Part shown: piece after piece, positions 55,901 to 64,000 of the stretch
How positions within the stretch are numbered: position 1 is the stretch's first letter
How the letters are laid out: each line of letters opens with the position of its first letter
Origin: Clostridia bacterium
Lineage (GTDB): Bacteria; Bacillota; Clostridia; TANB77; CAG-508
Reading direction: 5' to 3'
Length of the DNA stretch: 64,000 bases
NCBI GenBank assembly: GCA_017937285.1
Contig: JAGBDU010000009.1
Coordinates: 49,677-113,676, forward strand
Position numbers and translations under genes: made by a program
Notes under the pieces: model-generated
What the model was told of the DNA's origin: nothing
Database searches by the model: none
The model's input: the letters and a program-made list of their open reading frames with translations, nothing else

Positions 55901-58900
55901 TGAATTAGATACAGTAGAAGAATACAAAGTTAATCTATTAAAAGATGTTTCAATAGATGAAACAGAAGTAAGTATAAACATAAAAGCAAATTTAAATACT
56001 ACATTGGATTTGAATGGATTCACAATAAATGCATCAAATACAGATGCTATAGTTAATAATGGAAATTTAAAGATAACAGATAGTAGTGAGGAAGCAACTG
56101 GGAAAATTGTTGGAATCAAAGGAACTATTATTAATAACACAGGTAATTTAACAATTGAAAAAGGAACTTATTATTATTCGGGAGAGAATATAAGCTTAAT
56201 AGTTAATAAAGAAAGTGGTAATATTAACTGGGTAGATGGTACACTAACATTAAAAACAAGTTCAAGTTATACACAATATGGAATTTATACAGAAAGTATA
56301 GGAGAAATTAATATAGAGGACATTAAATTTATTACATCAGGCTATGATCCTTGGAGAGGTTCGAATTCTGTTCAATATTTATTATATTCAGTGGCACAAA
56401 ATACGAGTACTATTAATGTAAAAAATATTACAGGTGAATTAGGAAGTGGAACTAAATATTTCATATATGATTATCAAGGTAAAGCAAATATTAATTTATT
56501 ATCTGGAGAAATTGCTAATAACATAAGTACAGTATATCAGAATTCTAATAATGGAGGAGTATTAACAATTTCTGGGGAAATTGTTAATGGAAGTATATCT
56601 CATGGATGTGTTAAACAAATAAAAAATAGTACAATAAATTCAATATCATGTGGTTCATCTAGTGATTTTATATTTGAAAATTCTACAGTTACAACATTTA
56701 CGAATTATGGAAATGGAATTGTGAATAGTGGAACTATAAGTAGTTTTACAAATTATGGGAATATTACAATAAATGATGCTACTATTACTAGTATTATTAA
56801 TGGAACTTCTAGTTATAATGCTACAATGTATGTTAATGGGGGAACGATTAACAATACAAATGGTGTTGGAATTGTTAATTATAGTGGTTCTACATTGACA
56901 TTAGGATTGAATGATGAGTCAGTTAGTGAAGTAAATCCGGTAATAATGGGATCAACTTATGGAATTCAAAATGATGGAATATTCAATTTTTATGATGGAA
57001 TTATAACATCAACAAATTATGGAATTACAGGAATTATAAATAATATTTCAGACAGTTACGAAGTTTGTATAACCAAAAATGCTGAGGACAAATATGAAAC
57101 TAAACTAGCAATGTTAGAAGGAGTAGCATCTGTTAATGGTGTAGAATATAACTCTTTGGAAGAGGCAATGTTAGCATGTAATGATTTAAATAATACTATA
57201 ATATTGTTACAAAATATATATCCAACGAGAACTATAAATATAGATGAAACAAAAAATATAGTATTGGATTTGAATGGAAAAAATATATATTCATATATAA
57301 GTAATTTTATAATAAATAATAGTGGAATTTTTGAGATTACAGATAATAGTGAAGAACAAACAGGTAAAATTACAGGTTATACACCCACATTTATAAAAAA
57401 TGGAAATAGTTTAACTATAAATGGAGGAACTTATTATTATTCAGGAAACTATCAAGTAAAAATTATATATAATACGGGAACAGGTTATATTAATTGGATA
57501 AATGGAAAAATGTGTTTAAAAACAGAAGCGTCAATAAGACAGTATGGTATTTATACAGATAGTATAGGAGATATAAATATTGAAAATATAGACTTTTCTA
57601 CAACTGGATGTGATAATTATTGGAGTTGCTCAGATCAATTTATGATATTTTCTACTCCTTCTGGAACTACTACAATCAATTTAAATAATGGAACAGGAGT
57701 GCACACTAGTAATAATGGTAGAATTGAAAGTCATAGATATATTATATATGATAGTTCCGGAAAAGCTATTATAAATGTATCAGGAGGAGATTTTAATAAA
57801 TCTGGAAATTATACGGAATATGTAGTATATCAATCTAATAATAATGGTGGAGAATTGAATATAACTGGAGGAAATCTGAATGAATATATTACTCACAACA
57901 ATATAAAGCAAGTAAAAAATGCAACAATTTTATCATTAACAGCTGGTTCACCGAGTGATTATGAAATTGAAAATTCTACAATAACAACATTATCAAATTC
58001 AGGAAATACAGTAATTAAAAATGGAACAATTACTACAATACAAAATTACAAAAATCTTACAATAAATGGAGGAACTATAGGAAAGATAACAAATGGTTCA
58101 ACTTCTAAATCAACAATACAAATAAATGGAGGAACTATCAATAATACGAACGGAATAGGTGTTTATAACTATAGTGGTTCTACGGTAACTCTAGGAAAGA
58201 ATGATGAAGATGTAAGTACAACAATACCATCAATAACAGGTTCAACATATGGTATAGAAAATTATGGAACATTTAACTTCTACGATGGAACAATAACAGG
58301 TCAAACCAAAGCAATATATGGATCTGTAACCAACGTACCAGACCAATACAAAGTATCATATTCCGAAGACGAAAAAATAGCCACATTAGATATAATAGCA
58401 ACCGCAGAAAGCATAGTATCCGTTGGAGGTATATATTACGACACACTACAAGCAGCAATAACAGCAGCAGCTCAATCAGGGGAGCCAGTAGAGGTATACA
58501 AAGATATAGAATTAACCTCATCAGTCATAATAGCAGAAGGCCAAACAGTAACATTAAATTTAAAAGCACATTCAATTACATACACAGGAATAAATGGAGC
58601 AATAATAAATAATGGAACATTAACAATCACAGACATAGTTGAAGAAGAAGATAGTACAGAAAAAAACACCTCAATAATCCAAAATACATCAGGTCCAGCA
58701 ATTACAAATAACGGAACACTAACAATTGGTGTAGATGATGGAAATGTAGATACCATAACACCAAACATAATAGGAACACCAGATGCAATAGAAAATATGG
58801 GAACTTTAAACTTATATGACGGTTTATTAAATGGAGAGCCTGTAACGGTAGGAACAACAACTGCAAATATAACAGTATATAGTTTAGCAAAACAAACTTT

Positions 58901-61900
58901 GTTAAATACACAAAATAACGTTCAAGAAGACACAACTGGTGGAGAAACAGTAAATTATATGTCTGTACCAACAATAAAAGCAACTCCAACATTACCAACA
59001 TGGACAAATGATAATGTAGAAGTAATAATAGAAAACTCAAATAGGTTAATATTAAATGTAAACAACCCACAAAAAGGATTTGATTTAGCACTAAGAAAAT
59101 ATATTACACAAATAAATGGACAAGATGTAGCAGAATCAAGAGCACCAGAAATAAGTGAATTTACAGCACAAGGAATATTAGAAACAAATACAGGATATTA
59201 TAGGCACACAAAACAAGCATTATCTGTAAACAAAGATGATATAGTTGTATACAATATAAGCATTTATAACGAAGGTACTATAAGCGGATATGCAAGTGAA
59301 ATAGTAGATTACTTACCATCAGGGTTAGAGCTTATACCAGATAATGAAATAAACATTGCAAACGGCTGGCAAATTGCATCAACAGATGAAACAGGAAAAG
59401 CTACAGCAATAAAAACTAATATACTTGCAAATAGATTAATACAAGCAAGTGAAAATACAAATACAATAACAAATATATTATCAGGAAGCTTATCAGAAGC
59501 ACCATATGTACAAGTAGTTTGTAAAGTAGTACAAGAGCCATCTGCAGATAAAGTATATTTAACAAGTAGGGCAGAAATAACAGCTCACAAAGACGAAAAT
59601 GGAAATATGTATGGAAAATATTTTGAAGAGCAAGAGGCAGAAAATACAGATATAGATTCAACACCAAATACAATAGAAAACAATTTAAATTTATCAACAT
59701 GGTATGCAGAAAATGTGGAAAACTTCATTCCAAAAATAGAAAATTACTATGAAGGAGTGCAAGATGATGATGACTTTGAAACAGTATATATAGAAGAAAA
59801 AACAAGTGTAGAAGGAACAAAAACATGGGAAAATACACGATATAACGAAAACAATTTAACAGTTACAATAGAGCTATACAAAGATGGAATAGCAACAGGA
59901 AAAACAGTAGAAACGACAAAATCTAAAAACTGGAAATATGAATTTACTAATTTAAGTAAATACGATAGAGAAAGAGAAATTGTATATACTGTAAAAGAAG
60001 TTAAAGTAATGAATGGAACAGAAGATGTAACAAATAAATTTACTGTATCTTATAATGGAAACAATATAAAAAATACAGAAAGAGTTGATATACCAGTAGC
60101 AAAAAAATGGAATGTAGATAATCCAGAAAAATATAAAGCAGTATTTACATTAAAGAAAACTGTAAATGGTGCAACAGAAATTGCACAAGAATTAGTAGAT
60201 GGAAATTATGTAGATGCAACAAGAGCAATAACAGGAAATGGAACAGCAACATTTGAAAACTTCGAAAAATACGAAAACGGCGTAAAAATTATATATTCTG
60301 TAGAAGAAACTTTAATACAAGTAGCAGAAAATAGTAGTCAATCAACCGAATATAGTGGTCAAGAAACTGAAAATAATAACCAAGTAAATGAAAATAGTGG
60401 TCAAACTTGGAGCGATATACCAATAGAAAACTTTATAATAACTAATGAAAATGGAACAACAGTTAATACATTAAAGAAAGAAGTATCAAAAAATAAAGAA
60501 TGGAGAAGAATAGAAAATCCAGATGATTATAGAGCAACATTTAAATTATATAAATTAGTAGAACAAGATGAAAATAGTACAGAAAGCCTAGAGCCAGTAA
60601 ACGACAAAGAACCAGTAATATTGACAGGAAATGGAACAGTAAAATTTTCAGATTTACCAGCATATGAGGGAACAACAGAAATTACATATAAAATTGTAGA
60701 AGAGCTTGCAGAATATAAATCATCAGTAACATCACAATGGGCTACACTAACTAAAGATTATGATTATACAGAAACAGAAGAAGAAGGAACAATTATAAAT
60801 ACAATTTTAGAAAAGAAAACAGCAATAGGAGAAAAAAGATGGCCAAATGTACCAAATTCTAATTTATACAAAACAACTTTAGGATTGTTTAAAGTAGTAA
60901 ATGGAGAAGATTTAGAAGTTGTAGATCAATCTGGAGTTCATAAAACTCAACAAATAGTAGGAAATGGAAAAATTACATTTACAAATTTATTAAAATATAA
61001 TTCAGAAAATGAAGAAATAGAATACAAAGTAAAAGAAATACCAAATACAGCATATTACAGGCTAAGCGAAGATTCTGAAGAATGGATAAAATTAGAAAAT
61101 TATTATACAACAATCACAGAAGAAGGAATAATAGAAAATATAGTAACAACAAAAGCTATCAAAAATAAAGAATGGGCAGATGTATCAAATTCTAACTTAT
61201 ACAAAGCAACATTTGGATTATATAAAGTAGTAAATGGTCAAGATGTAGAGGTAAAAGATGAAAGTAATAATCAGCTAACAAAAGCAGTAATAGGAAATGG
61301 AACAGCAACATTTACAAATTTACAAAAATATGAAAATGGTAGTGAGATAAAATATAAAATTAAAGAAATTGAGGTTTACTACAGATTAACAGAAGATGAT
61401 GAAACATGGACTAAACTAGAAAAAACAGACTACTATGTAACAGATGAAGGAGATACAATAGTAAACAAAGTAATAAAACAAATTTCTATAACAAAAACAT
61501 GGAATGGTGTAGGAAATCCTGATTTATATAGAGCTACGGTAGTAGTAAATAAAATAGTAGACGGAACACCAGTTATTGCAACAGATATAACAGGAACTGA
61601 AATAACAGAGCAATATATAGTAGGAAATAATAGCGTAATATTTAAAAATTTACCAAAATATGAAAATGGTAATGAAATAAGATATGAAGTTGAAGAAACA
61701 AATGTCAAATTTAGGTTTACAAAATTATCACCATTCGTAGATATGGACTTAGCAGATTTTGAAGTTTTAGTAAACGAAGATGGTAGTATAGTAAATACAA
61801 GAAGAACTATTGAAACAACGCAAATAACAAAAAATAAAATATGGAGAGTTTCTGATGATGTAAACAACTATAGAGCAACATTTAAGTTATATAAAAATAT

Positions 61901-64000
61901 AAATGGAGAAGATATTGCAGTAACAGAAGATGCAGACGGCTCACCAATAGAAGAAAAAACAGTTATTGGAAATGGACAAGTAGAATTTGCAAATTTAGTG
62001 AGATATGATGAAAATAACAAAGAAATACAATATAAAATAAAAGAAACTAAAATAGAAAAATCTGGGGAGCAGTTAAATTTAACAGACTTTATAATAACAG
62101 AACAAGGAAACACTATAGTAAATACAGAAAAAACCGCATTAGAAGGTACAAAAAAGTGGGAAGTCCAAAAATACGAAGAGGATAAATTAACAATAAAAGT
62201 AGAACTATATAAAAATGGAACTGCAACAGGAAATGTAAAAACAGTAACATTAGCAGATAACATAAAAACCGAAACAGCGGTATCAACAGAAAACACAAAA
62301 ACCGAAACAGTAGCATTAACAGAAAACACAGAAACCGAAACAGCAGTACCAACAGAAAATACAAAAACAGCAACAACAGTAACATCAACAGAAAATTGGA
62401 CCTATAGTTTTACAGATTTACCAGCATACGATGAAAATGGCGCTAATATAACATATACAATAAAAGAAAAACAAGTAATATATAACAACGAAGATGTAAC
62501 AAATAAATTTACAGTAACCTATAATGGAAATAACATAAAAAATACAGAAAATTTAGATATACCAGTAACTAAAGAGTGGATAGGTGTAAAAAATGCTCAA
62601 TTATATAGATCTACTGTGATATTAGATAAAACAGTAAATGGAGCTACCGAAGTTGCAACTTACGCAGATGGATCTGAAGTAACAGAAAAAACAATAATAG
62701 GAAATGAAACAGTTACATTTGAAAATTTACCAAAATATGAAGATGGAAAATTAATAACATACACACCAAGGGAAATATCTGTATCAAGCAGAGCAGATGA
62801 GCAATCAGAATTTAATGAAACGATAAGTTTAGAAAATTTTGAAATTACAGTACAAGATGGAAAAATTACTAATAAACTAATAGAGCTTTCAGGAACTAAA
62901 ACTTGGGAACTTTCAAAATACGAAGAACAAAACTTAAAAGTGATAATTAGACTATACAAAAATGGAGAAGCAACAGATAAAACACAAATATTAACTAAAG
63001 AAACTGGCTGGAATTATAGCTTTAAAGAATTAGCTGCAAGAGAAGGTGATGTAACAAATTCATATACTGTAAAAGAAGAATCTGTGTTATATAAAAACAG
63101 TACAGAAGATGTTGATATAACAAACAATTTCGTAATTGAATATACAGGAAATAATATAAAAAATATAGAAAATGTAGATTGTCCAATACAAAAAGAATGG
63201 GTAGGAGTAGAAGAAGCCTTATCATATAGAGCTGAATTTACATTATATAAAACAGTAGATGGTGTAGAATCTGAAGTTAAAGGTGAAGATGGTAATAACA
63301 TTACAAAAGTAATAACAGGTAATAATACAGATTCGTTTAACAATTTACCAAAATATGAAAATGGAAAAGAAATAACATATACTGCAAAAGAAACAAAAAT
63401 TGAAACAACAGCAAGTACAGGAGATTGGAAAGAATTTACAAGTGATAAAGATTGGTTTGAAGCAACTGTAACTAAAGACAAAATAGTAAATAGATTATTA
63501 ACTAAGATATTAGTTAAAGAAGAATGGCAAAATGTAGAAGAAGAAAATCTACATAATTATAAAGTAAAACTTACATTATACAAAAAACTAGAATCAGGAC
63601 TTCAAATAGCCAAAGATAAAAATGGTAATAATGTAACATCTAAAGAAATAATAGGAAATGGCACTGCAGAGTTTACAGATTTACCAAAATATGAAAATGG
63701 TGAAAGAATAGTGTATGTGTTAAAAGAAGAACAGGCAAGTGTTAACAATGGTACAAAATGGGATATATTAAATAATAATTTATATACAATAAAATATAGC
63801 ACGATAGAGGGAATAGTAGGCACAGATGGAGAAATAAAAGTAGTAAATATAGTAGAACAAACAGAGCAAAGTGTACAAATTGCATGGGAGGATAACAAGA
63901 ACCAAGATGGAATAAGACCAGAGGAAATAGAAGTACAATTAAATGCAAATGGAAGCAAGTACGAAGTAGAAGGAGTAGAAAATCCAGTAATATTAAATAA
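49935..64000 (+). CDS. Giant Cna-B repeat surface protein, 3' end beyond window
   Basis: One frame is open from ATG 49935 (AGGAGGG 8 bases upstream) to the window edge, at least 4,688 codons; I checked the frame at several points along it. Order: signal anchor (ILVICLAIIILLGIILRYIA), a Cna-B/SpaA-like domain, an Ig-like part near 50600-51000, then a long beta-helix region of Asn/Gly-rich strands. That region contains six copies of a module of the type YTLEEAI...LLKDI...TLDLNG (near 51100, 51600, 53960, 55850, 57130, 58420). From about 59800 at least 13 Cna-B-like units follow, the last with WEDNKNQDGIRPEEIEVQL. A sortase signal would lie outside the window. It is probably an adhesin or stalk. 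Confidence 0.88.
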   Translation, partial: MNIRKKKILVICLAIIILLGIILRYIAVKKETFASSSDEVNEITVDTEETDITIDEDNQNTQNEKKYNIQIELNKIGTAKNENIAGALFKVSNNNPDENIEINIYNKKTGEKIEPNEENNIQISKEGAIIEASNIQKGIVYELLIEEKQAPEGYEKTFESAIVEISVTENEDIVGKVKTITAQGVNSDGTTSIGENNGSKEGIIEFANEDENGEVVLSKENAKIGLQYKLGEEGTWTDYTGALNIEENTTVYARSTDGENYSGVSLKVIDNIDKIAPTIVSVQEKENNNDIETSVDISLTDNASGIVGYAISKTDTVEPEYTSVNQELELQTTIGEISENGTYYLWVKDAATNVTVQAFEVTGVKDIVVAKIISASEGYEELVNTEYYTLEEAIETCPTEGTATIQILHDIYDESNVIDGKTVTLDLNGFTVQTRNKNKPTITVQSGNFTVINSKITGGLTSNNTEAVVIEEAGVLNVGADDKKITISQPALVGKDVGVRNNNGTFNFYDGNITAKSAIYGKVSETPPAYSVSVVEGEKTQTASLAIISDVEARIGRKTYTMLEDAITDAGTKYGTDGSQVEIILVQDLAKAETVVVDETKNIKLDLDGHILTTTSTGNVIKNYGKLEIVDGSAGNYEYKIEAEKSNIISGDTNWSNSSFSGGYGVDYAKDLSFDFEITESGPYILTVVGKFLNRESDIFLDGGNTSIYNFATAGNSDSYSTVNIVIDNLEIGNHTIRFYNSTDGYSPIYDYFKISNNNGIGKITSTTNTTINNGSTGALIGDVIEYDLRDVKKYNENDEYCFEYDVVSQQLINTNNTHSESLNTSATGYMELDLTDCENKMYTLTIDAEISTYSTYGYGYVSITNNPDNTTNVTNTSYGRFIQINGKTSSKDYTLDLAGGQKYYLNFRYTKSSRTSTSYDDEFRINSIVIKQKQIGMLTLTSGTIDLAKASTSTRYSAIYNDGLTYIQGGNITSSTYTAGVTTGSGAITNVNGGNIKLSADGAVAVWAVGNRSLTKINNGEIYGYYGLATSNCLANAIVTGGNFSTNCYHQIFNDGIYSLITLDGVTLSKSTNGYNVTKNATYADIEINNSNIANMNSYAIYNNANYGNIKINNTIISGANGIYDYSRCNININESNITTSGRAIYIYNRSDYSGMSFDIVNSTIDVTGNERVIYIERPNNNLNIKSSKLSNTNSSSNFEAIHMTGGSINILGDTVVKTGGAAIYSNTTYNITINIESGTLESKVWQAIEMPNTPGKITLGKKDGTINESPILKSSLTARTINANNMALNFYDGKLIGAKNNIIGVTINELEEDVDIISNMNEDGYEEITLGIPTEYVAEIVGGEKYTTVQDAIDACSIEAGETKTTINLLKDISTGRTMTIKEGQNITIDSCENDVYAYANPCILNEGNVEFKNTQQFKYENTYDSLVNNGTYYFENQDGKWINNNKGVHSSVANSYVEIDLSDLPGVYALTVNAEISSESSCDIGYAIISDTTTAPQYSDTTNKFIYISGTVSPKDYIQKLEGEKKYYLHIGYRKDGSANTGSDYFTINNINIQKTVSGKFISNRPVILENKETATVSDENVMFDGDLYGLNDKSYIDMIKNTGILNIENGTIDLYGNYSRALNNSESGIINISGGIINSSVSSNYMCTILNQDTAALNISGGKISVKTIVDNGTNYGIYNSGSGVLNITGGELACSTVNYSHIATCIYNGSDNEDSIVCENKITIDGCNATGISNGASGILKVENVNIDGNGGTGSYGGNMMANCIFNTGKITLTNSNLSGRYVDQIENSGIMTIENCEIIGKYSNNTCYAIQSTGGTMYINNSNIGGRATGVYTAGNATVVNIIASQIAGSKNGIDSRGGTINIDTDISTIVTGDNYGIYNAGGAINLGVNDENVNIESPYVKGINTNGVYNTGTFNFYDGKIEGPDQKSISGIVNNKVEGYQVVKTANTETSTEVAILQIVPIIEIEGIGQYASIKDLQKALNELDTVEEYKVNLLKDVSIDETEVSINIKANLNTTLDLNGFTINASNTDAIVNNGNLKITDSSEEATGKIVGIKGTIINNTGNLTIEKGTYYYSGENISLIVNKESGNINWVDGTLTLKTSSSYTQYGIYTESIGEINIEDIKFITSGYDPWRGSNSVQYLLYSVAQNTSTINVKNITGELGSGTKYFIYDYQGKANINLLSGEIANNISTVYQNSNNGGVLTISGEIVNGSISHGCVKQIKNSTINSISCGSSSDFIFENSTVTTFTNYGNGIVNSGTISSFTNYGNITINDATITSIINGTSSYNATMYVNGGTINNTNGVGIVNYSGSTLTLGLNDESVSEVNPVIMGSTYGIQNDGIFNFYDGIITSTNYGITGIINNISDSYEVCITKNAEDKYETKLAMLEGVASVNGVEYNSLEEAMLACNDLNNTIILLQNIYPTRTINIDETKNIVLDLNGKNIYSYISNFIINNSGIFEITDNSEEQTGKITGYTPTFIKNGNSLTINGGTYYYSGNYQVKIIYNTGTGYINWINGKMCLKTEASIRQYGIYTDSIGDINIENIDFSTTGCDNYWSCSDQFMIFSTPSGTTTINLNNGTGVHTSNNGRIESHRYIIYDSSGKAIINVSGGDFNKSGNYTEYVVYQSNNNGGELNITGGNLNEYITHNNIKQVKNATILSLTAGSPSDYEIENSTITTLSNSGNTVIKNGTITTIQNYKNLTINGGTIGKITNGSTSKSTIQINGGTINNTNGIGVYNYSGSTVTLGKNDEDVSTTIPSITGSTYGIENYGTFNFYDGTITGQTKAIYGSVTNVPDQYKVSYSEDEKIATLDIIATAESIVSVGGIYYDTLQAAITAAAQSGEPVEVYKDIELTSSVIIAEGQTVTLNLKAHSITYTGINGAIINNGTLTITDIVEEEDSTEKNTSIIQNTSGPAITNNGTLTIGVDDGNVDTITPNIIGTPDAIENMGTLNLYDGLLNGEPVTVGTTTANITVYSLAKQTLLNTQNNVQEDTTGGETVNYMSVPTIKATPTLPTWTNDNVEVIIENSNRLILNVNNPQKGFDLALRKYITQINGQDVAESRAPEISEFTAQGILETNTGYYRHTKQALSVNKDDIVVYNISIYNEGTISGYASEIVDYLPSGLELIPDNEINIANGWQIASTDETGKATAIKTNILANRLIQASENTNTITNILSGSLSEAPYVQVVCKVVQEPSADKVYLTSRAEITAHKDENGNMYGKYFEEQEAENTDIDSTPNTIENNLNLSTWYAENVENFIPKIENYYEGVQDDDDFETVYIEEKTSVEGTKTWENTRYNENNLTVTIELYKDGIATGKTVETTKSKNWKYEFTNLSKYDREREIVYTVKEVKVMNGTEDVTNKFTVSYNGNNIKNTERVDIPVAKKWNVDNPEKYKAVFTLKKTVNGATEIAQELVDGNYVDATRAITGNGTATFENFEKYENGVKIIYSVEETLIQVAENSSQSTEYSGQETENNNQVNENSGQTWSDIPIENFIITNENGTTVNTLKKEVSKNKEWRRIENPDDYRATFKLYKLVEQDENSTESLEPVNDKEPVILTGNGTVKFSDLPAYEGTTEITYKIVEELAEYKSSVTSQWATLTKDYDYTETEEEGTIINTILEKKTAIGEKRWPNVPNSNLYKTTLGLFKVVNGEDLEVVDQSGVHKTQQIVGNGKITFTNLLKYNSENEEIEYKVKEIPNTAYYRLSEDSEEWIKLENYYTTITEEGIIENIVTTKAIKNKEWADVSNSNLYKATFGLYKVVNGQDVEVKDESNNQLTKAVIGNGTATFTNLQKYENGSEIKYKIKEIEVYYRLTEDDETWTKLEKTDYYVTDEGDTIVNKVIKQISITKTWNGVGNPDLYRATVVVNKIVDGTPVIATDITGTEITEQYIVGNNSVIFKNLPKYENGNEIRYEVEETNVKFRFTKLSPFVDMDLADFEVLVNEDGSIVNTRRTIETTQITKNKIWRVSDDVNNYRATFKLYKNINGEDIAVTEDADGSPIEEKTVIGNGQVEFANLVRYDENNKEIQYKIKETKIEKSGEQLNLTDFIITEQGNTIVNTEKTALEGTKKWEVQKYEEDKLTIKVELYKNGTATGNVKTVTLADNIKTETAVSTENTKTETVALTENTETETAVPTENTKTATTVTSTENWTYSFTDLPAYDENGANITYTIKEKQVIYNNEDVTNKFTVTYNGNNIKNTENLDIPVTKEWIGVKNAQLYRSTVILDKTVNGATEVATYADGSEVTEKTIIGNETVTFENLPKYEDGKLITYTPREISVSSRADEQSEFNETISLENFEITVQDGKITNKLIELSGTKTWELSKYEEQNLKVIIRLYKNGEATDKTQILTKETGWNYSFKELAAREGDVTNSYTVKEESVLYKNSTEDVDITNNFVIEYTGNNIKNIENVDCPIQKEWVGVEEALSYRAEFTLYKTVDGVESEVKGEDGNNITKVITGNNTDSFNNLPKYENGKEITYTAKETKIETTASTGDWKEFTSDKDWFEATVTKDKIVNRLLTKILVKEEWQNVEEENLHNYKVKLTLYKKLESGLQIAKDKNGNNVTSKEIIGNGTAEFTDLPKYENGERIVYVLKEEQASVNNGTKWDILNNNLYTIKYSTIEGIVGTDGEIKVVNIVEQTEQSVQIAWEDNKNQDGIRPEEIEVQLNANGSKYEVEGVENPVILN
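62251..62395 (+). repeat. 33-bp tandem repeats inside the giant gene
   Basis: Four units of 11 residues (KTETAVSTENT, KTETVALTENT, ETETAVPTENT, then a diverged one) are inserted in a Cna-B unit. They are likely to vary in number by slippage, without a frame change. Confidence 0.75.

Noticed and set aside
62251..62395. Possible CRISPR-like array
   Set aside because: The 33-base repeats are contiguous, imperfect, in frame, and lie within a coding domain; no spacers. No CRISPR array was seen anywhere in the window.
50108..63958. Many minus-strand ORFs of 60-155 codons opposite the giant surface-protein gene
   Set aside because: They are mirror frames of an AT-rich, Asn/Thr/Glu-rich coding strand; they are Leu/Ser/Phe-rich and lack ribosome sites, while the plus frame is continuous.

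Overview
The window looks like the chromosome of an uncultured, spore-forming, very AT-rich Firmicute of the Clostridia type. The evidence is low-GC coding with GGAGG-type ribosome sites, a 46-residue Spo0E-like protein, a pair of CotF-type coat proteins, MecA, and a YfmF-YfmH-Lgt cluster. No 16S gene is present, so no species name is offered.

Layout. 1-5.7 kb: end of an unrecognised gene, the M16 pair yfmF/yfmH, lgt and a Spo0E-like gene. 5.8-24.5 kb: tRNA-Leu(UAA) followed by two integrative mobilizable elements in tandem. The 3' 56 bases of the tRNA occur three times (5843, 13933, 24490). Each element has its own tyrosine integrase, excisionase, paired TTCTAACA arm sites at both ends, a MobV relaxase and a pMV158-like oriT. 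IME1 also carries RepA, an AlbA_2/Schlafen-like ATPase and an ACT-domain protein. IME2 carries a small-peptide/antisense-RNA locus, a frameshifted metallopeptidase-like gene and a HEPN plus membrane-protein pair. 24.6-34 kb: a third element of Tn4451 type (large serine recombinase behind a leader-peptide attenuator, relaxase, TnpV) with a DUF3800/helicase/repeat-protein cargo. 34-35 kb: a candidate small RNA and a second copy of the small-peptide/antisense locus.

35-49.7 kb is ordinary chromosome: NMN-adenylyltransferase-like, ddl, coat proteins, M23 peptidase, mecA, capA-like, htrA-like, a stand-alone carbohydrate-binding protein, five tRNAs (Lys, Ser, Ser, Gly, Cys), a degenerate TraG-like ATPase, then mraZ-rsmH-ftsL, with rsmH carrying a one-base frameshift. 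From 49.9 kb to the window edge one reading frame of at least 4,688 codons encodes a giant surface protein: signal anchor, Ig-like and beta-helix modules, then at least 13 Cna-B-like repeats.

The most interesting system is the pair of loci at 17.3-17.6 kb and 34.4-34.8 kb. Each has a short ORF, a convergent antisense RNA with a strong promoter, direct repeats covering the ORF start, and two terminator hairpins whose loops are complementary. This is the architecture of the plasmid pAD1 par (Fst) type I toxin-antitoxin locus, but the peptides are not recognisably Fst. The flanks of the two copies are nearly identical, while the loops, repeats and peptides differ in a compensatory way.
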